NCBI RefSeq assembly: GCF_011764545.1
Contig: NZ_AP022870.1
Coordinates: 1,224,001 to 1,288,000 of the forward strand
DNA length: 64,000 nt
Source of the DNA: Phytohabitans flavus
GTDB taxonomy: Bacteria; Actinomycetota; Actinomycetes; Mycobacteriales; Micromonosporaceae
Reading direction: 5' to 3'
Both the position numbers and the translations under genes were made by a program. Below are positions 40,058 to 47,901 of this stretch, in pieces (position 1 is the first letter of the stretch; the number at the start of each line of letters is the position of its first letter). Below the pieces are notes generated by a model. That model had not been told where the DNA came from and searched no databases. It saw only the letters and a list, made by a program, of their open reading frames with translations.

Positions 40058-40942
40058 ATGAACGGCGACGCCGTACCGGTGGAGGCGCACGTCCTGGTCG
40101 AGACCGTCGGCCAGGTGCTCGTGATTCGCACGGCCGCGGAGCCCCTGGACGCCTTGGCCGCGATGGCCGACGCCCTGCCCGCTGATCCCGACCGGGCGGT
40201 GCTCATCGTCACGGTCGGCGCGGGACGGCTTCCCGGCCTGCCGGCGGTCCTGCCGCGGATCCTCGACGACCATATGAACGAGGCGAGTTCACTGCGCATC
40301 GTGGCACTCGGGCGGGCGGAGGAGCCGCCGCTGCTGCTGCCGGCGGTGCGCCAGCTGGCTTGGGATGTCGGTATGGAGATCCTCGTGCCGGCGGGTCCGC
40401 TGATCCCCGGGACAGCACCGCCGGTCTGGGTGCGCTACGGCGCGGCCGGCTCGATCGAGTACGAGCCGCCCTGGCCTCCCACACTTGTGCCACTACCCTC
40501 CAATGTGGATACAAGCCCACGAGCAGCCCGACCGGAGTCAAGTTCGGACTCGATCACCCGGGTGCTGTCGGTCCCGGCCACACCGCCGCCGGCGTCCGGC
40601 AGCCGTTCGCAAAGGCCGGGCCGGCGGGTCATCCGCCGCCTGACCGGCATGGGCTCCGTCCAGCCCGGTCCGGTGAATCCACCCGCTCCTCTTTCGGCCG
40701 TGCCGCCTCCGCCTGCGCTCCCGGCCATGAGACCCGCCGTCGCCTCGCCGGTGGCCGTGGCCCGGGCGTCCGTCCAGCAGCAGCGTCCTCCTACGCCCGC
40801 ACCAACAGTGCCCCCCGTGCCGACCGCCGCTCCTGCGCCGCCCGCCCTCCGGTCCCTGCTGTGCCGCCGGAAGTTCCCGCGCCGGTGTTGCCTCCCACGG
40901 TGGCGGCACCCCGGCCGGTACCGGTCAATCGGGCACTGCTAG
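40058..40942 (+). CDS. ART-like effector, N-terminal conserved domain and Pro-rich linker
   Basis: ATG 40058 has GGAGGGGAGC 8 bp before it. Residues 1-145 are homologous to the protein at 17992, with the same IRT, LPRIL, LRIVALG, GMEILVPAGPLIPG and VWVRYG-AAGSIEYEP landmarks. The domain is uncharacterised. A long Pro/Ala/Ser linker follows. The frame is lost at the C run 40845-40847: adding one C continues the linker as APPAPPVPAVPPEVPAP in frame 1. The last 30 residues (Arg/Cys-rich) up to 40942 are therefore not real. The rest of the protein is the next entry. Confidence 0.8.
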   Translation: MNGDAVPVEAHVLVETVGQVLVIRTAAEPLDALAAMADALPADPDRAVLIVTVGAGRLPGLPAVLPRILDDHMNEASSLRIVALGRAEEPPLLLPAVRQLAWDVGMEILVPAGPLIPGTAPPVWVRYGAAGSIEYEPPWPPTLVPLPSNVDTSPRAARPESSSDSITRVLSVPATPPPASGSRSQRPGRRVIRRLTGMGSVQPGPVNPPAPLSAVPPPPALPAMRPAVASPVAVARASVQQQRPPTPAPTVPPVPTAAPAPPALRSLLCRRKFPRRCCLPRWRHPGRYRSIGHC

Positions 40943-42026
40943 GCCGTGAGCGCCGCTGGCCGCATGCGGATTCCATCGGCGCGGCGGCGCCGAGGCGGAA
41001 CCAACCTGGTCCGTCGGCCACGCCCCCGATGCCGCTCGCCGAACCAGTGCTGGCCGTCCCCCGGACACTCGAGCCCGCGCTGGACCTGCATCCGGTGGTG
41101 GCTGCTCTGTCCTCGGCCGCGCCGGATCTGCCGATGCCGGCACCGGCGGCGCCGCTTCTGCCAGTCACTGCGGAGGCGGCAGCGCTCGCGCCGCTTCTGC
41201 CTGCGACCGCGGAGGCGGCAACGCTCGCGGCGGGGGCGATGCCGGCGGTCGGCGCGCCGGTGAACGAGGTGGCGATGCCGCTCCGGCTGCCCACGAACGA
41301 GTGGGGAGCGGCCGACCACGCCGCGCTGCGCCGGGCGCTGAACGGGCGCTACGACGCGCACTCCCGCCAGATCTCCCGCATCCTCGCCGAAGAGCCTGGC
41401 CTGCGCGGTACCGGAGCCACGCCGGAGGTGGTGTCCGGCCTTGTCGCCTTACGCGCGTACCACTCCGGCGAACGGGACGCTGTCAACCAGGCATTGCGCA
41501 CAGGTGGCGGTGGTGGCGCGCTCGACCGGGCGGTCACCATCGCCCGCGGTGCCGCGTACGGCCTGCGGCGACTTCCCACGGTGCTCGGCCCGGTTTTCCG
41601 CAGCGGCCGGATACCCGCCGCCACGCTCGCCGCGTACCGGCCGGGCCTCCGGCTCGTCGAGCCCGGATTCCTGGATGCGGAGGTGGGCGCCGTCCGAGAA
41701 CGGGACGCCACCGTGGAGTTTCGTATCTGGTCTTCCAGCGCGCGCCGCCTCGGCTGGCTCGACATCGAGGACGCACCGGGCGCGATCTTCCCGCCGGCCA
41801 CCTGGTTCGAGGTGCTCGCCGTCGACGAGCCGGAGAGCGGCCCTCGACAGGTGCTGATGCGCGACCTCACCGGTGGATCCGCCGCGACCCGACTGGAACG
41901 GATCCTTGCACGGCTGCGCGGTTTCGCCAGCGACCTCGAGCCGAGCGGCACCACGCTCGTATACGCCGTGCACGCCCCGGGGTGGACGAGCACGGCAACC
42001 CGTACCGGTTCGCGGAGGAACCGTAA
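40846..42026 (+). CDS. ART-like effector, C-terminal ADP-ribosyltransferase-fold domain
   Basis: Frame 1 from about 40848 gives more Pro-rich linker, then from about 41285 a globular domain of 240 residues. The layout is that of small mono-ADP-ribosyltransferases: VFRSGRIPA (the strand-1 Arg), a GF-strand, EFRIWSSSARRLGWL where the STS segment would be, and AIFPPATWFEVLAV followed by QVLMRDL, as in the family's 'E-x-E-V-L-F-P-P-G-T-x-F-x-V' end. The catalytic ExE position reads APGA, so activity is doubtful. A second lost base in the G run 41979-41982 hides the true end: APGVDEHGNPYRFAEEP with TAA at 42024-42026, confirmed by the paralogue at 19.0 kb. The uncorrected frame 1 runs to 42078. 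Confidence 0.6.
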
Positions 42027-42132
42027 CCTCCCGGCGGCCTCGCCGATCGCCTGCCTATCAGGCGTAGATGCAGGCTAGCAAGACTGGAAGTGTTAATTGC
42101 CGACGACGGCGTCGGACAGAAAGGACCAAACG

Positions 42133-42285
42133 ATGGTGGAGTTCAGCCCGGCGTTCGCGGAGTGGATGGCCACGGAACGGCTTGACCGCAGCCGCTCCGG
42201 ATGGATGGATGAGGAGCGCCGCTCAGCTCGACGCAGGGCCATGCACGCCCGCCGGCAGCAAGGCAAGCGTGCAGAGGGCAGGTAG
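42133..42285 (+). CDS. Small basic protein, 50 residues, unknown
   Basis: ATG 42133 with AAAGGA 7 bp upstream. The peptide starts MVEFSPAFAEWMATERLDR and ends in a run of Arg/Lys/Gln. A strong ribosome site and a perfect terminator hairpin right after the stop support it as a real gene. No family was recognised. An ATG at 42097 in frame would add 12 residues. Confidence 0.5.
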   Translation: MVEFSPAFAEWMATERLDRSRSGWMDEERRSARRRAMHARRQQGKRAEGR

Positions 42286-42300
42286 GGCACGACGCGCGTC

Positions 42301-42326
42301 CCGGCGGGCTGCGGCCAGCCCGCCGG
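42301..42326. terminator. Perfect 11-bp stem terminator, bidirectional
   Basis: 42301-42311 pairs perfectly with 42316-42326 around a CGGC tetraloop. It lies between the convergent 50-residue protein gene and the APP1-type phosphatase gene. Confidence 0.75.
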
Positions 42327-42343
42327 TTCCGCCTTCACAGGGT

Positions 42344-43543
42344 TCAGGACGGGGAGGCGGCGTGGGCTCGGGCCAGATCGCGCGCGAACTCCGCCTCCCG
42401 CGCCTCGCGCATCGCCGTGGTGGTGAAACTGACGGCCGCCAGTGACTCTTGTGCGGCGTCAGCGATTCGGTTGAGGCCGTTGTAGGAGATGACACCCGTC
42501 TCGAACGCGTCTACCGCCGCCCCGACGTAGGTGTCGAAGAAGTAGATCTGGCGGTCGCGCAGCTCCTGCCGCCGCTGTGGCGGCGTGGGCTTGATGTCGT
42601 GGATGAACGCGGCTCGGATCGCGTGCGGGTGGCGCTGGTAGGCGCCGATGCTGAGATCAACGTCGCCTTGGCCGCTGTCCCCGACGAGCACAAAGCCGTA
42701 TTCCGGAAACAGTTGTAGGTACTGGTCGAGGTTTTCGAGCTTCTTGGCGGCGATGCGCCTGTTGCCGACGAGGTGGAGCAGGCTGCCGGAGAGCATGACC
42801 GCGGTCGTCACGCCGTGCTGGCGCATGACTTCCAAGGTGATGTTCTCGACGAGTGTCAGGGGATCCTGGGGCCGGCCACTCAGGAACACGATGTTGCGCG
42901 GGTCGGCGCTCCGCGTGGCGCCCGGCCCTCTGGTCAGCTCGTCGTAGAACGCGAGGACGCCGGGGTAGACCGTGTCACGTGGATAGCGCCAGTCCTTGAG
43001 GCTGGCCAGAAACGTGTCGTCGATGTCGCTGATGACCTTGTTCTCGCCGGCCGGATGGGCGGCGGCCTCGGCTTGTATGTGAGCGAGGAGTTGGGTGCGT
43101 ATCGCGGGATCATCGATGTCACGGAATACCAGCTGCTGTAGATCGTGGTGGTTGCCGCCAGCATCGACGAGGTTCTTGAAGTCCGTCAGCTCCCGGCCGC
43201 TCAGCCCGAGAAAGAGGTTGAGCAGCGCCTTCTCCTGCGGTTTGGGCGTGTGTCCAAACTGGAGTGCCGACGCCAGCGACACGCGCACCGGCAGCGACAG
43301 CTCGGCCGATCGGGTGACCGACAGCAGATCGAGCAACGGAGCGGACTCGTCGCTACCCAACAGGCCGCCGTCGAGCTTCGACAAGAGGTCCACAAGGTCG
43401 GTGTTGAGGAGGAAATAGTTGAGCTCCTCGTTCGACGCGTCTTTGAACATGTCGACAATCGCCGGTTCGAGTCGCTTGTCTGAGGCGTGCCGCAGGGCGC
43501 TTCGCAGAGCCTGCAACTTACTGGCCGCGATGACCTGGTTCAT
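42344..43543 (-). CDS. APP1-family phosphatase-like protein (HAD-type)
   Basis: Start ATG 43543 (MNQVIAASKLQ) is chosen because GGAG sits 7 bp before it. An ATG 12 bp upstream and the long ORF from 43792 are less likely. It has 399 residues. The N-terminal 170 residues are helical (DLLSKLDGGLLGSDESAPLL). The C-terminal part is an APP1/phosphatidate-phosphatase-like HAD domain: motif I VISDIDDTFLAS with both Asp residues, FLSGRPQDP (motif II) and LVGDSGQGDVDL (motif IV). Yeast App1 is a Mg-dependent phosphatidate phosphatase; the bacterial substrates are not established. It is probably cytoplasmic, as no signal is seen. Confidence 0.85.
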   Translation of the reverse strand: MNQVIAASKLQALRSALRHASDKRLEPAIVDMFKDASNEELNYFLLNTDLVDLLSKLDGGLLGSDESAPLLDLLSVTRSAELSLPVRVSLASALQFGHTPKPQEKALLNLFLGLSGRELTDFKNLVDAGGNHHDLQQLVFRDIDDPAIRTQLLAHIQAEAAAHPAGENKVISDIDDTFLASLKDWRYPRDTVYPGVLAFYDELTRGPGATRSADPRNIVFLSGRPQDPLTLVENITLEVMRQHGVTTAVMLSGSLLHLVGNRRIAAKKLENLDQYLQLFPEYGFVLVGDSGQGDVDLSIGAYQRHPHAIRAAFIHDIKPTPPQRRQELRDRQIYFFDTYVGAAVDAFETGVISYNGLNRIADAAQESLAAVSFTTTAMREAREAEFARDLARAHAASPS

Positions 43544-43809
43544 ACACAGCTCCATGTTTCGACGGCCGCCACCGTGAGTGCCGGGCGGATCGACGCTAGG
43601 AGCCGGCTGTCTACATGAGATGGACGATCCATGGATCCCGGCACGAGTGGCCCACGGTTGCACTTTCGGGCAACGCGGCTGAACGCGAGGGAACTCCCGG
43701 CCAAGCAACTCGCGCGCCCGGACGCGATCCATCGCTATGGTCAGGAACGGAGCACAGTGGATGGTCGTGATGTGCGGCGTCCGGTCCGGCATAGGGATGG
43801 GAAACGAGT

Positions 43810-44385
43810 GTGGACGTAGCGGAGTTCTATGCCGTGGTATCCGGCATCAACTTCACCCTCCTCGGCCTCTGGTGGGTGGCCGTACAGGAGCGGCCGCAGC
43901 TGCGGGACACCAAGACCGGGACCGACCGCCTGGCGTACGCGGTGTCGCTGCAGTTCCTCCTGCCGGGCACGGCCGCGTTGTTCGCACTGGTGGCCGTGGA
44001 CGCCCCGTTCCTCTGGCAGGCGGCCTTCCTGCTCGCCGGGGTCGCCGGGAGCGCCGGAATCCTGCTGCTGGCACCCGCGCTTCGCCGTGCGGGAGTCCGC
44101 GTGGTGCGGCTGCTGCTCTACCTGGTCGGCCTTCCGCTGTACCTCCTCGTCGCACTGACCGCGATTCTGCCGTTTGAGCTTGGCAACCTCAGCGGCCTGC
44201 ACCTGGAAGCCATGCTCTTCGGCCTGCTCATCCTCGTCGGCACGCAGACCGCATGGACGGCGGCGATGTTCGTGCCGGAGGAACCGCCAGCCCCCTCGGG
44301 GGACGTACCGGCCGCCGCGGAACACGTACCCCCCACGACGGCCCACGGGCACGCACGCATCTACGGCCGCCCCCGCAACGACTGA
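43810..44385 (+). CDS. Small integral membrane protein, unknown
   Basis: GTG 43810 start (MDVAEFYAVVSGINFTLLGLWWV). At 191 residues it has about five hydrophobic helices (near 12-30, 45-65, 70-90, 100-120, 140-158) and a charged, Pro-rich cytoplasmic tail. An aromatic first helix with GLWWVAVQ and a LQFLLPGTAALFALVAVD second helix are its most distinctive parts. No family was recognised and no operon partner is close. Confidence 0.75.
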   Translation: MDVAEFYAVVSGINFTLLGLWWVAVQERPQLRDTKTGTDRLAYAVSLQFLLPGTAALFALVAVDAPFLWQAAFLLAGVAGSAGILLLAPALRRAGVRVVRLLLYLVGLPLYLLVALTAILPFELGNLSGLHLEAMLFGLLILVGTQTAWTAAMFVPEEPPAPSGDVPAAAEHVPPTTAHGHARIYGRPRND

Positions 44386-44517
44386 ACCCAGGGCGGTCAG
44401 GAATCTCTCAGCCGCCGATGCTGAACCCGGACCGTGAGCGGGGCGTCATGGGGTGTGACGGCGGCTCTACGTGCGGCGCCGCCGCTCGGACCACGTCAAC
44501 AACTGGGGGAGAAGCTC

Positions 44518-44967
44518 GTGACCGCTCCGGAATACGTCGAGATCGAGGTCCCATGGCGCTGGTGGCGGGCTGAGCAGCTCGCCGAATCGCTGTGCCGGCA
44601 GGCGTTCGGCGAAGTCATGGCCGCTGCATTCGAGACTCGCGCCACGCGTGACGCGCTGGCCCTGACCTTGATGCTCAGTGGCGTGACGGGGGAGACCGCC
44701 CGGCCGTCCAGGGTTGTGCTTGGAATGATCCGTGATCGCCTCTCCGCGGTGGCGAGCTGGCGGAGTTGGAGCCAGGACGCGCTTCGGCGGTCCCCGGCGG
44801 ACGACGTCGACATCAGGTTCGCCGCTGCGAGCTGGCAGTGGTTGATGCGTACCCGGCTCCTCAAAGGACGGTGCCCGACCTGCAGTGCGGGCCAGCGCGA
44901 ACCGGTCGATGCGCTGGACGTGGGAGTGCGCGGGGCGCGCGAGGTCGTGGATGCGCTCTTGTGGTAG
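44518..44967 (+). CDS. Hypothetical protein with a C-terminal CxxC motif
   Basis: GTG 44518 follows GGGGAGAAG, which favours it over the upstream in-frame ATG at 44434. The protein has 149 residues and is helical (EVPWRWWRAEQLAESLCRQA). A CPTC pair near residue 120 could bind zinc or form a disulphide. It lies 46 bp before the KAS III gene on the same strand and is likely cotranscribed. The family is not recognised. Confidence 0.65.
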   Translation: MTAPEYVEIEVPWRWWRAEQLAESLCRQAFGEVMAAAFETRATRDALALTLMLSGVTGETARPSRVVLGMIRDRLSAVASWRSWSQDALRRSPADDVDIRFAAASWQWLMRTRLLKGRCPTCSAGQREPVDALDVGVRGAREVVDALLW

Positions 44968-45013
44968 CCAGGAGTGACATGCCGTTGTCGCAGACCCGAT
45001 GGTAGAGCGGTGA

Positions 45014-46009
45014 ATGACAGAGCTACAGCTGAAGCCCGGTACGACGGCGGCTCGGATTCTGGGGTTGGGCACGTACCGCCCGACAACCATCGTCGGAAAC
45101 GACACCGTCGGGGCGCCGATCAACTCCAGCGATGAATGGATCCGCCGCCGAACGGGTATCCTTAGACGTCGCCATGCGAACACGGCCGAGACAATCGTGG
45201 AGATGGCTGCCGCATCCGGACGCAAAGCGCTCGCCGACGCCGCGGTCGACCCGGGAGAGGTCGGCGTCGTGATCCTGGCCTCGATGTCCTACCTGGACCG
45301 AGCACCCACGGCGGCGCCCAGGGTCGCGTACCTCATTGGTGCCACGGCCGCGGCCGGAATGGACCTCGGCGCCGCCTGCGCCGGCTTTTCTCATGCGCTC
45401 GCGGTCGCCGACTCGCTCGTGCGCGGCGGGTCGGTCACCTATGCCGTGGTCATCGGCTCCGAACGGATGAGTGACATCGTCGATCGGACGGATCGCGGAA
45501 CGGCCTTCCTGTTTGGCGATGGCGCCGGCGCCGTAGTCGTCGGCCCCAGCCACACCGCGGGCATCGGCTCAGTCGTCTGGGGCAGCGCCGGCGAGAGTCA
45601 CGCTCTTCTCGGATACGACCGGGCATGGCGCGAGGTCGGCTATGGAGGCCGTCCGCCGACACTGCGGATGGAAGGGCGGGAGATCTTTCGCTGGGCTGTC
45701 CAGGCCATCCCAGAGGTGGCCAGTGAGGCCATGCGGATCTGCGGTGTCACGGCCGAGGACCTGACGGCGTTCATCCCGCACCAGGCGAACGCGCGGATCG
45801 TCGAGTCGGTCGCCTCGACGCTGCGACTTCCCGCACGCGTGCACGTGGCGTTGGATGTCACCGAGGTGGGGACCACATCGGCTGCATCCATCCCGCTGGC
45901 CATGGACGCGTTGCGGGCCGAGGGGCGTACGGCGCCGGGCGACCTGGCCCTGCTCGTCGGCTTCGGCGCGGGCCTGTCGTACTCCGCGCAGGTCGTCGCA
46001 CTTCCCTGA
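45014..46009 (+). CDS. KAS III (FabH-like) condensing enzyme or acyltransferase with altered Asn site
   Basis: The protein has 331 residues, the usual FabH length, with ILGLGTYRP at the N-terminus and SSDEWIRRRTGI in place of the FabH substrate loop. Nucleophile Cys is in LGAACAGFSHAL (near residue 122) and the catalytic His in FIPHQAN (near 256). The third residue of the Cys-His-Asn triad is replaced: FabH has GNTSAAS, whereas here the codons read GTTSAAS (Thr at about 287). That change is expected to weaken decarboxylative condensation and is seen in KAS III relatives that act as acyltransferases (inference from family behaviour). There are no fatty-acid or polyketide genes nearby. Confidence 0.88.
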   Translation: MTELQLKPGTTAARILGLGTYRPTTIVGNDTVGAPINSSDEWIRRRTGILRRRHANTAETIVEMAAASGRKALADAAVDPGEVGVVILASMSYLDRAPTAAPRVAYLIGATAAAGMDLGAACAGFSHALAVADSLVRGGSVTYAVVIGSERMSDIVDRTDRGTAFLFGDGAGAVVVGPSHTAGIGSVVWGSAGESHALLGYDRAWREVGYGGRPPTLRMEGREIFRWAVQAIPEVASEAMRICGVTAEDLTAFIPHQANARIVESVASTLRLPARVHVALDVTEVGTTSAASIPLAMDALRAEGRTAPGDLALLVGFGAGLSYSAQVVALP

Positions 46010-46059
46010 ACCCGTGTTGAGCCAGTCTCCGGCTACGAAAGACGAAGGGTGCGTAGTAG

Positions 46060-47052
46060 GTGGGTTTCAATGCCTGGGGTAGTCGTCTGCTCGTAGCCGT
46101 GACGGCGGTGACGTTGACCGCGCTGACCGCCTGCGGTTCCGGTACTGGCGGGGACACCGCGACTGGACCGTCAGGAAGGCCCGACCTCGCTGCGGGTGAT
46201 GCCGCGAAGTGCCCGCCGGGCGCGGTGTGCGTCTTCTCGGAACAGAATCTTGGCGGCGCGATAGCTGTGCTCGACGCGCTGGCGGCGCAGCCATTCCGGA
46301 TGCTTGACCTGCGTCGAGCCGGCCAGTTCTCCGACGGGTCGCCTATCAACGACAACATTTCCTCGTACGTGAACAACAGCGACAAGTTCTGCCTCTTCAC
46401 CAACAACGTGCAGACCGGCGCGGCAAACAGGGGTGATCTGCGCGCCAGCGACGGTGCGGCGTGGGACGCCGGCGGTGACGACGGCAACAACATCGTCGAG
46501 GTGAGCCCTCAGCGCTCTGGGACGTTCAGTGGAGCGTTCGCCAGGTTCGACAACGTCTTCTCGTCGATCCTCTGCGAGCCGGAAGGCTTCATCGACAGGT
46601 CCACCAACGCGTTCGTCCGTCCGTTCGTCAGCCCGGACGGGAGGAAGAAGGGCTGCCCGGAAGACGCGGTGTGTCTGTTCTCGGCCATCGACTACAACGG
46701 CCAGATGGAGGTCCTGCCGGAGCTGGTCGGGTCCCCGTTCGAGATTCTCGACTTCACCGGCAAGACCTTCAAGGACGGATCCCGAGTGGACGGGGCGGTA
46801 TCCTCGGTCGTGAACAACAGCGACCGGTTCTGCCTGTTCAGTACCGTGAAGCAGACCGGAGCTGTCGAGCCGGCGAATGCCATTACTGACAACCGCACCC
46901 CGTGGATGACCGGACCGGGCGTCACAGTGGTGAATCCCGGCAAGGCCTCCAATGTGGGCACCGATCCGGCGGCCAACGACACGTTCTTGTCGGCGTTCTG
47001 CTCACGGCAGGAGCCCAGGGCAATCCCGACACCAACCTCCTCGAGGGACTGA
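46060..47052 (+). CDS. Lipoprotein with two I36/beta-gamma-crystallin-like domains
   Basis: GTG 46060 start. The signal peptide ends in the lipobox LTAC (Cys 25). Two tandem domains of about 120 residues each begin CPPGAVCVFSEQNLGG and CPEDAVCLFSAIDYNG. Both contain VNNSDRFCLF-type strands and end with a third Cys, as in streptomycete peptidase inhibitors of family I36 (beta-gamma-crystallin fold). It would be anchored on the outer membrane face and may inhibit proteases or bind calcium. The second copy lacks nothing obvious. It is followed 55 bp later by another lipoprotein gene. Confidence 0.82.
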   Translation: MGFNAWGSRLLVAVTAVTLTALTACGSGTGGDTATGPSGRPDLAAGDAAKCPPGAVCVFSEQNLGGAIAVLDALAAQPFRMLDLRRAGQFSDGSPINDNISSYVNNSDKFCLFTNNVQTGAANRGDLRASDGAAWDAGGDDGNNIVEVSPQRSGTFSGAFARFDNVFSSILCEPEGFIDRSTNAFVRPFVSPDGRKKGCPEDAVCLFSAIDYNGQMEVLPELVGSPFEILDFTGKTFKDGSRVDGAVSSVVNNSDRFCLFSTVKQTGAVEPANAITDNRTPWMTGPGVTVVNPGKASNVGTDPAANDTFLSAFCSRQEPRAIPTPTSSRD

Positions 47053-47079
47053 CGCCCTCATCGGGCGGATCCACCACAG

Positions 47080-47180
47080 CTCGGCGGCGTGACCGGGATC
47101 GAACCCGATGTTCCGATCGCCCGTCCTGGGGTGCATGAAGACATTGCGAATTGGCGGTCCTGCTCTGCTGCTGCTCTTCC
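47080..47180 (+). repeat. Upstream-plus-signal-peptide segment duplicated at 56.7 kb
   Basis: This 101-bp segment covers the region before the second lipoprotein gene and its first 15 codons. It matches 56711-56811 without gaps; in the 83-bp core (47098-47180) I count 11 mismatches. Confidence 0.8.
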
Positions 47181-47833
47181 TGGCCGCCTGCGGCGGCGAG
47201 GATCCCACGGGGCTGACCGCCACCCCGAGCGCTCCTGCCACGCCAAGTCCGCCCGCGTCGAGCCCACCTGCCGCGTCGGGTCTGCCCGCGTCGACTTCCC
47301 CTGCGCCGAGTCGTCAGGTAGCCAAGCCGCCCGCCTCTGGTGGCTCGAGCCGGGGCGGAAGCGCCAGCGCCATCCTGCGCGGCGAGCGGCAGGTTGTCAT
47401 CCTGCCGGTTGACTCGTTCGAATCGGTTCTGGCCCTCAATGACGCGGACCGGCTGACCCTGCTGGACGGCGACCCGGACCGCGACCTGTTCGTCCTGGCG
47501 CCGGTGGGCGGTGGCCGGTTCCAGATCAAGACGGCGAAGGCAGACCGAGGGGGCGAACCGTCGTGCATGCAGGTGAAGGAGGATGGCGTCAATCCCGCGA
47601 CGGTCGTCGCCAGAGCCTGTGATGTGGGCGTGCAGAACCAACTGTTCACGATCGAGGAGGCGAAACAGGTGAAGAACGGACGCCCTAGCTACAACATCAT
47701 GGTCGATGGAGGTGCCTACCTGCTGGAGGGCAGCAGCGGCGGCCTGATCGCTGAGCAACTCGGCGACGGATCGCCCACCAGCTTCACGTTCGTCGACAAC
47801 GGCCCCTCCGCGTTGCCCAAACTCGGCGACTGA
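47135..47833 (+). CDS. Lipoprotein with C-terminal trefoil-like domain
   Basis: ATG 47135 (MKTLRIGGPALLLLFLAAC) gives a textbook lipoprotein signal with Cys 19; an in-frame ATG at 47108 adds nine residues. Residues 20-75 are a Pro/Ser/Ala wall-spanning linker. The mature domain (80-232) has two Cys (SCMQVKEDG, ARACDVG) and a VQNQLFTIEE strand reminiscent of ricin-like beta-trefoils. This fold assignment is only inferred. The gene is on the same strand as the I36 lipoprotein and the two probably form one transcript ending at the hairpin downstream. Confidence 0.75.
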   Translation: MKTLRIGGPALLLLFLAACGGEDPTGLTATPSAPATPSPPASSPPAASGLPASTSPAPSRQVAKPPASGGSSRGGSASAILRGERQVVILPVDSFESVLALNDADRLTLLDGDPDRDLFVLAPVGGGRFQIKTAKADRGGEPSCMQVKEDGVNPATVVARACDVGVQNQLFTIEEAKQVKNGRPSYNIMVDGGAYLLEGSSGGLIAEQLGDGSPTSFTFVDNGPSALPKLGD

Positions 47834-47850
47834 GGGGTCCGTCCAACCTT

Positions 47851-47889
47851 GACGTCATGAACGCCGAGAGGGTCGGCGTTCATGACGTC
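47851..47889. terminator. Perfect 16-bp stem terminator, bidirectional
   Basis: 47851-47866 is perfectly complementary to 47874-47889 around a 7-nt loop. It lies between the convergent lipoprotein and metallopeptidase genes. Confidence 0.8.
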
Positions 47890-47901
47890 GCGGTCGGCGT
47901 C

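Noticed and set aside
47090..47125. tRNA-like T-arm (GGGATCGAACCCG) on the minus strand
   Set aside because: The stem does not pair over five bases and no anticodon or acceptor arm is found; the sequence is part of the 101-bp repeat.
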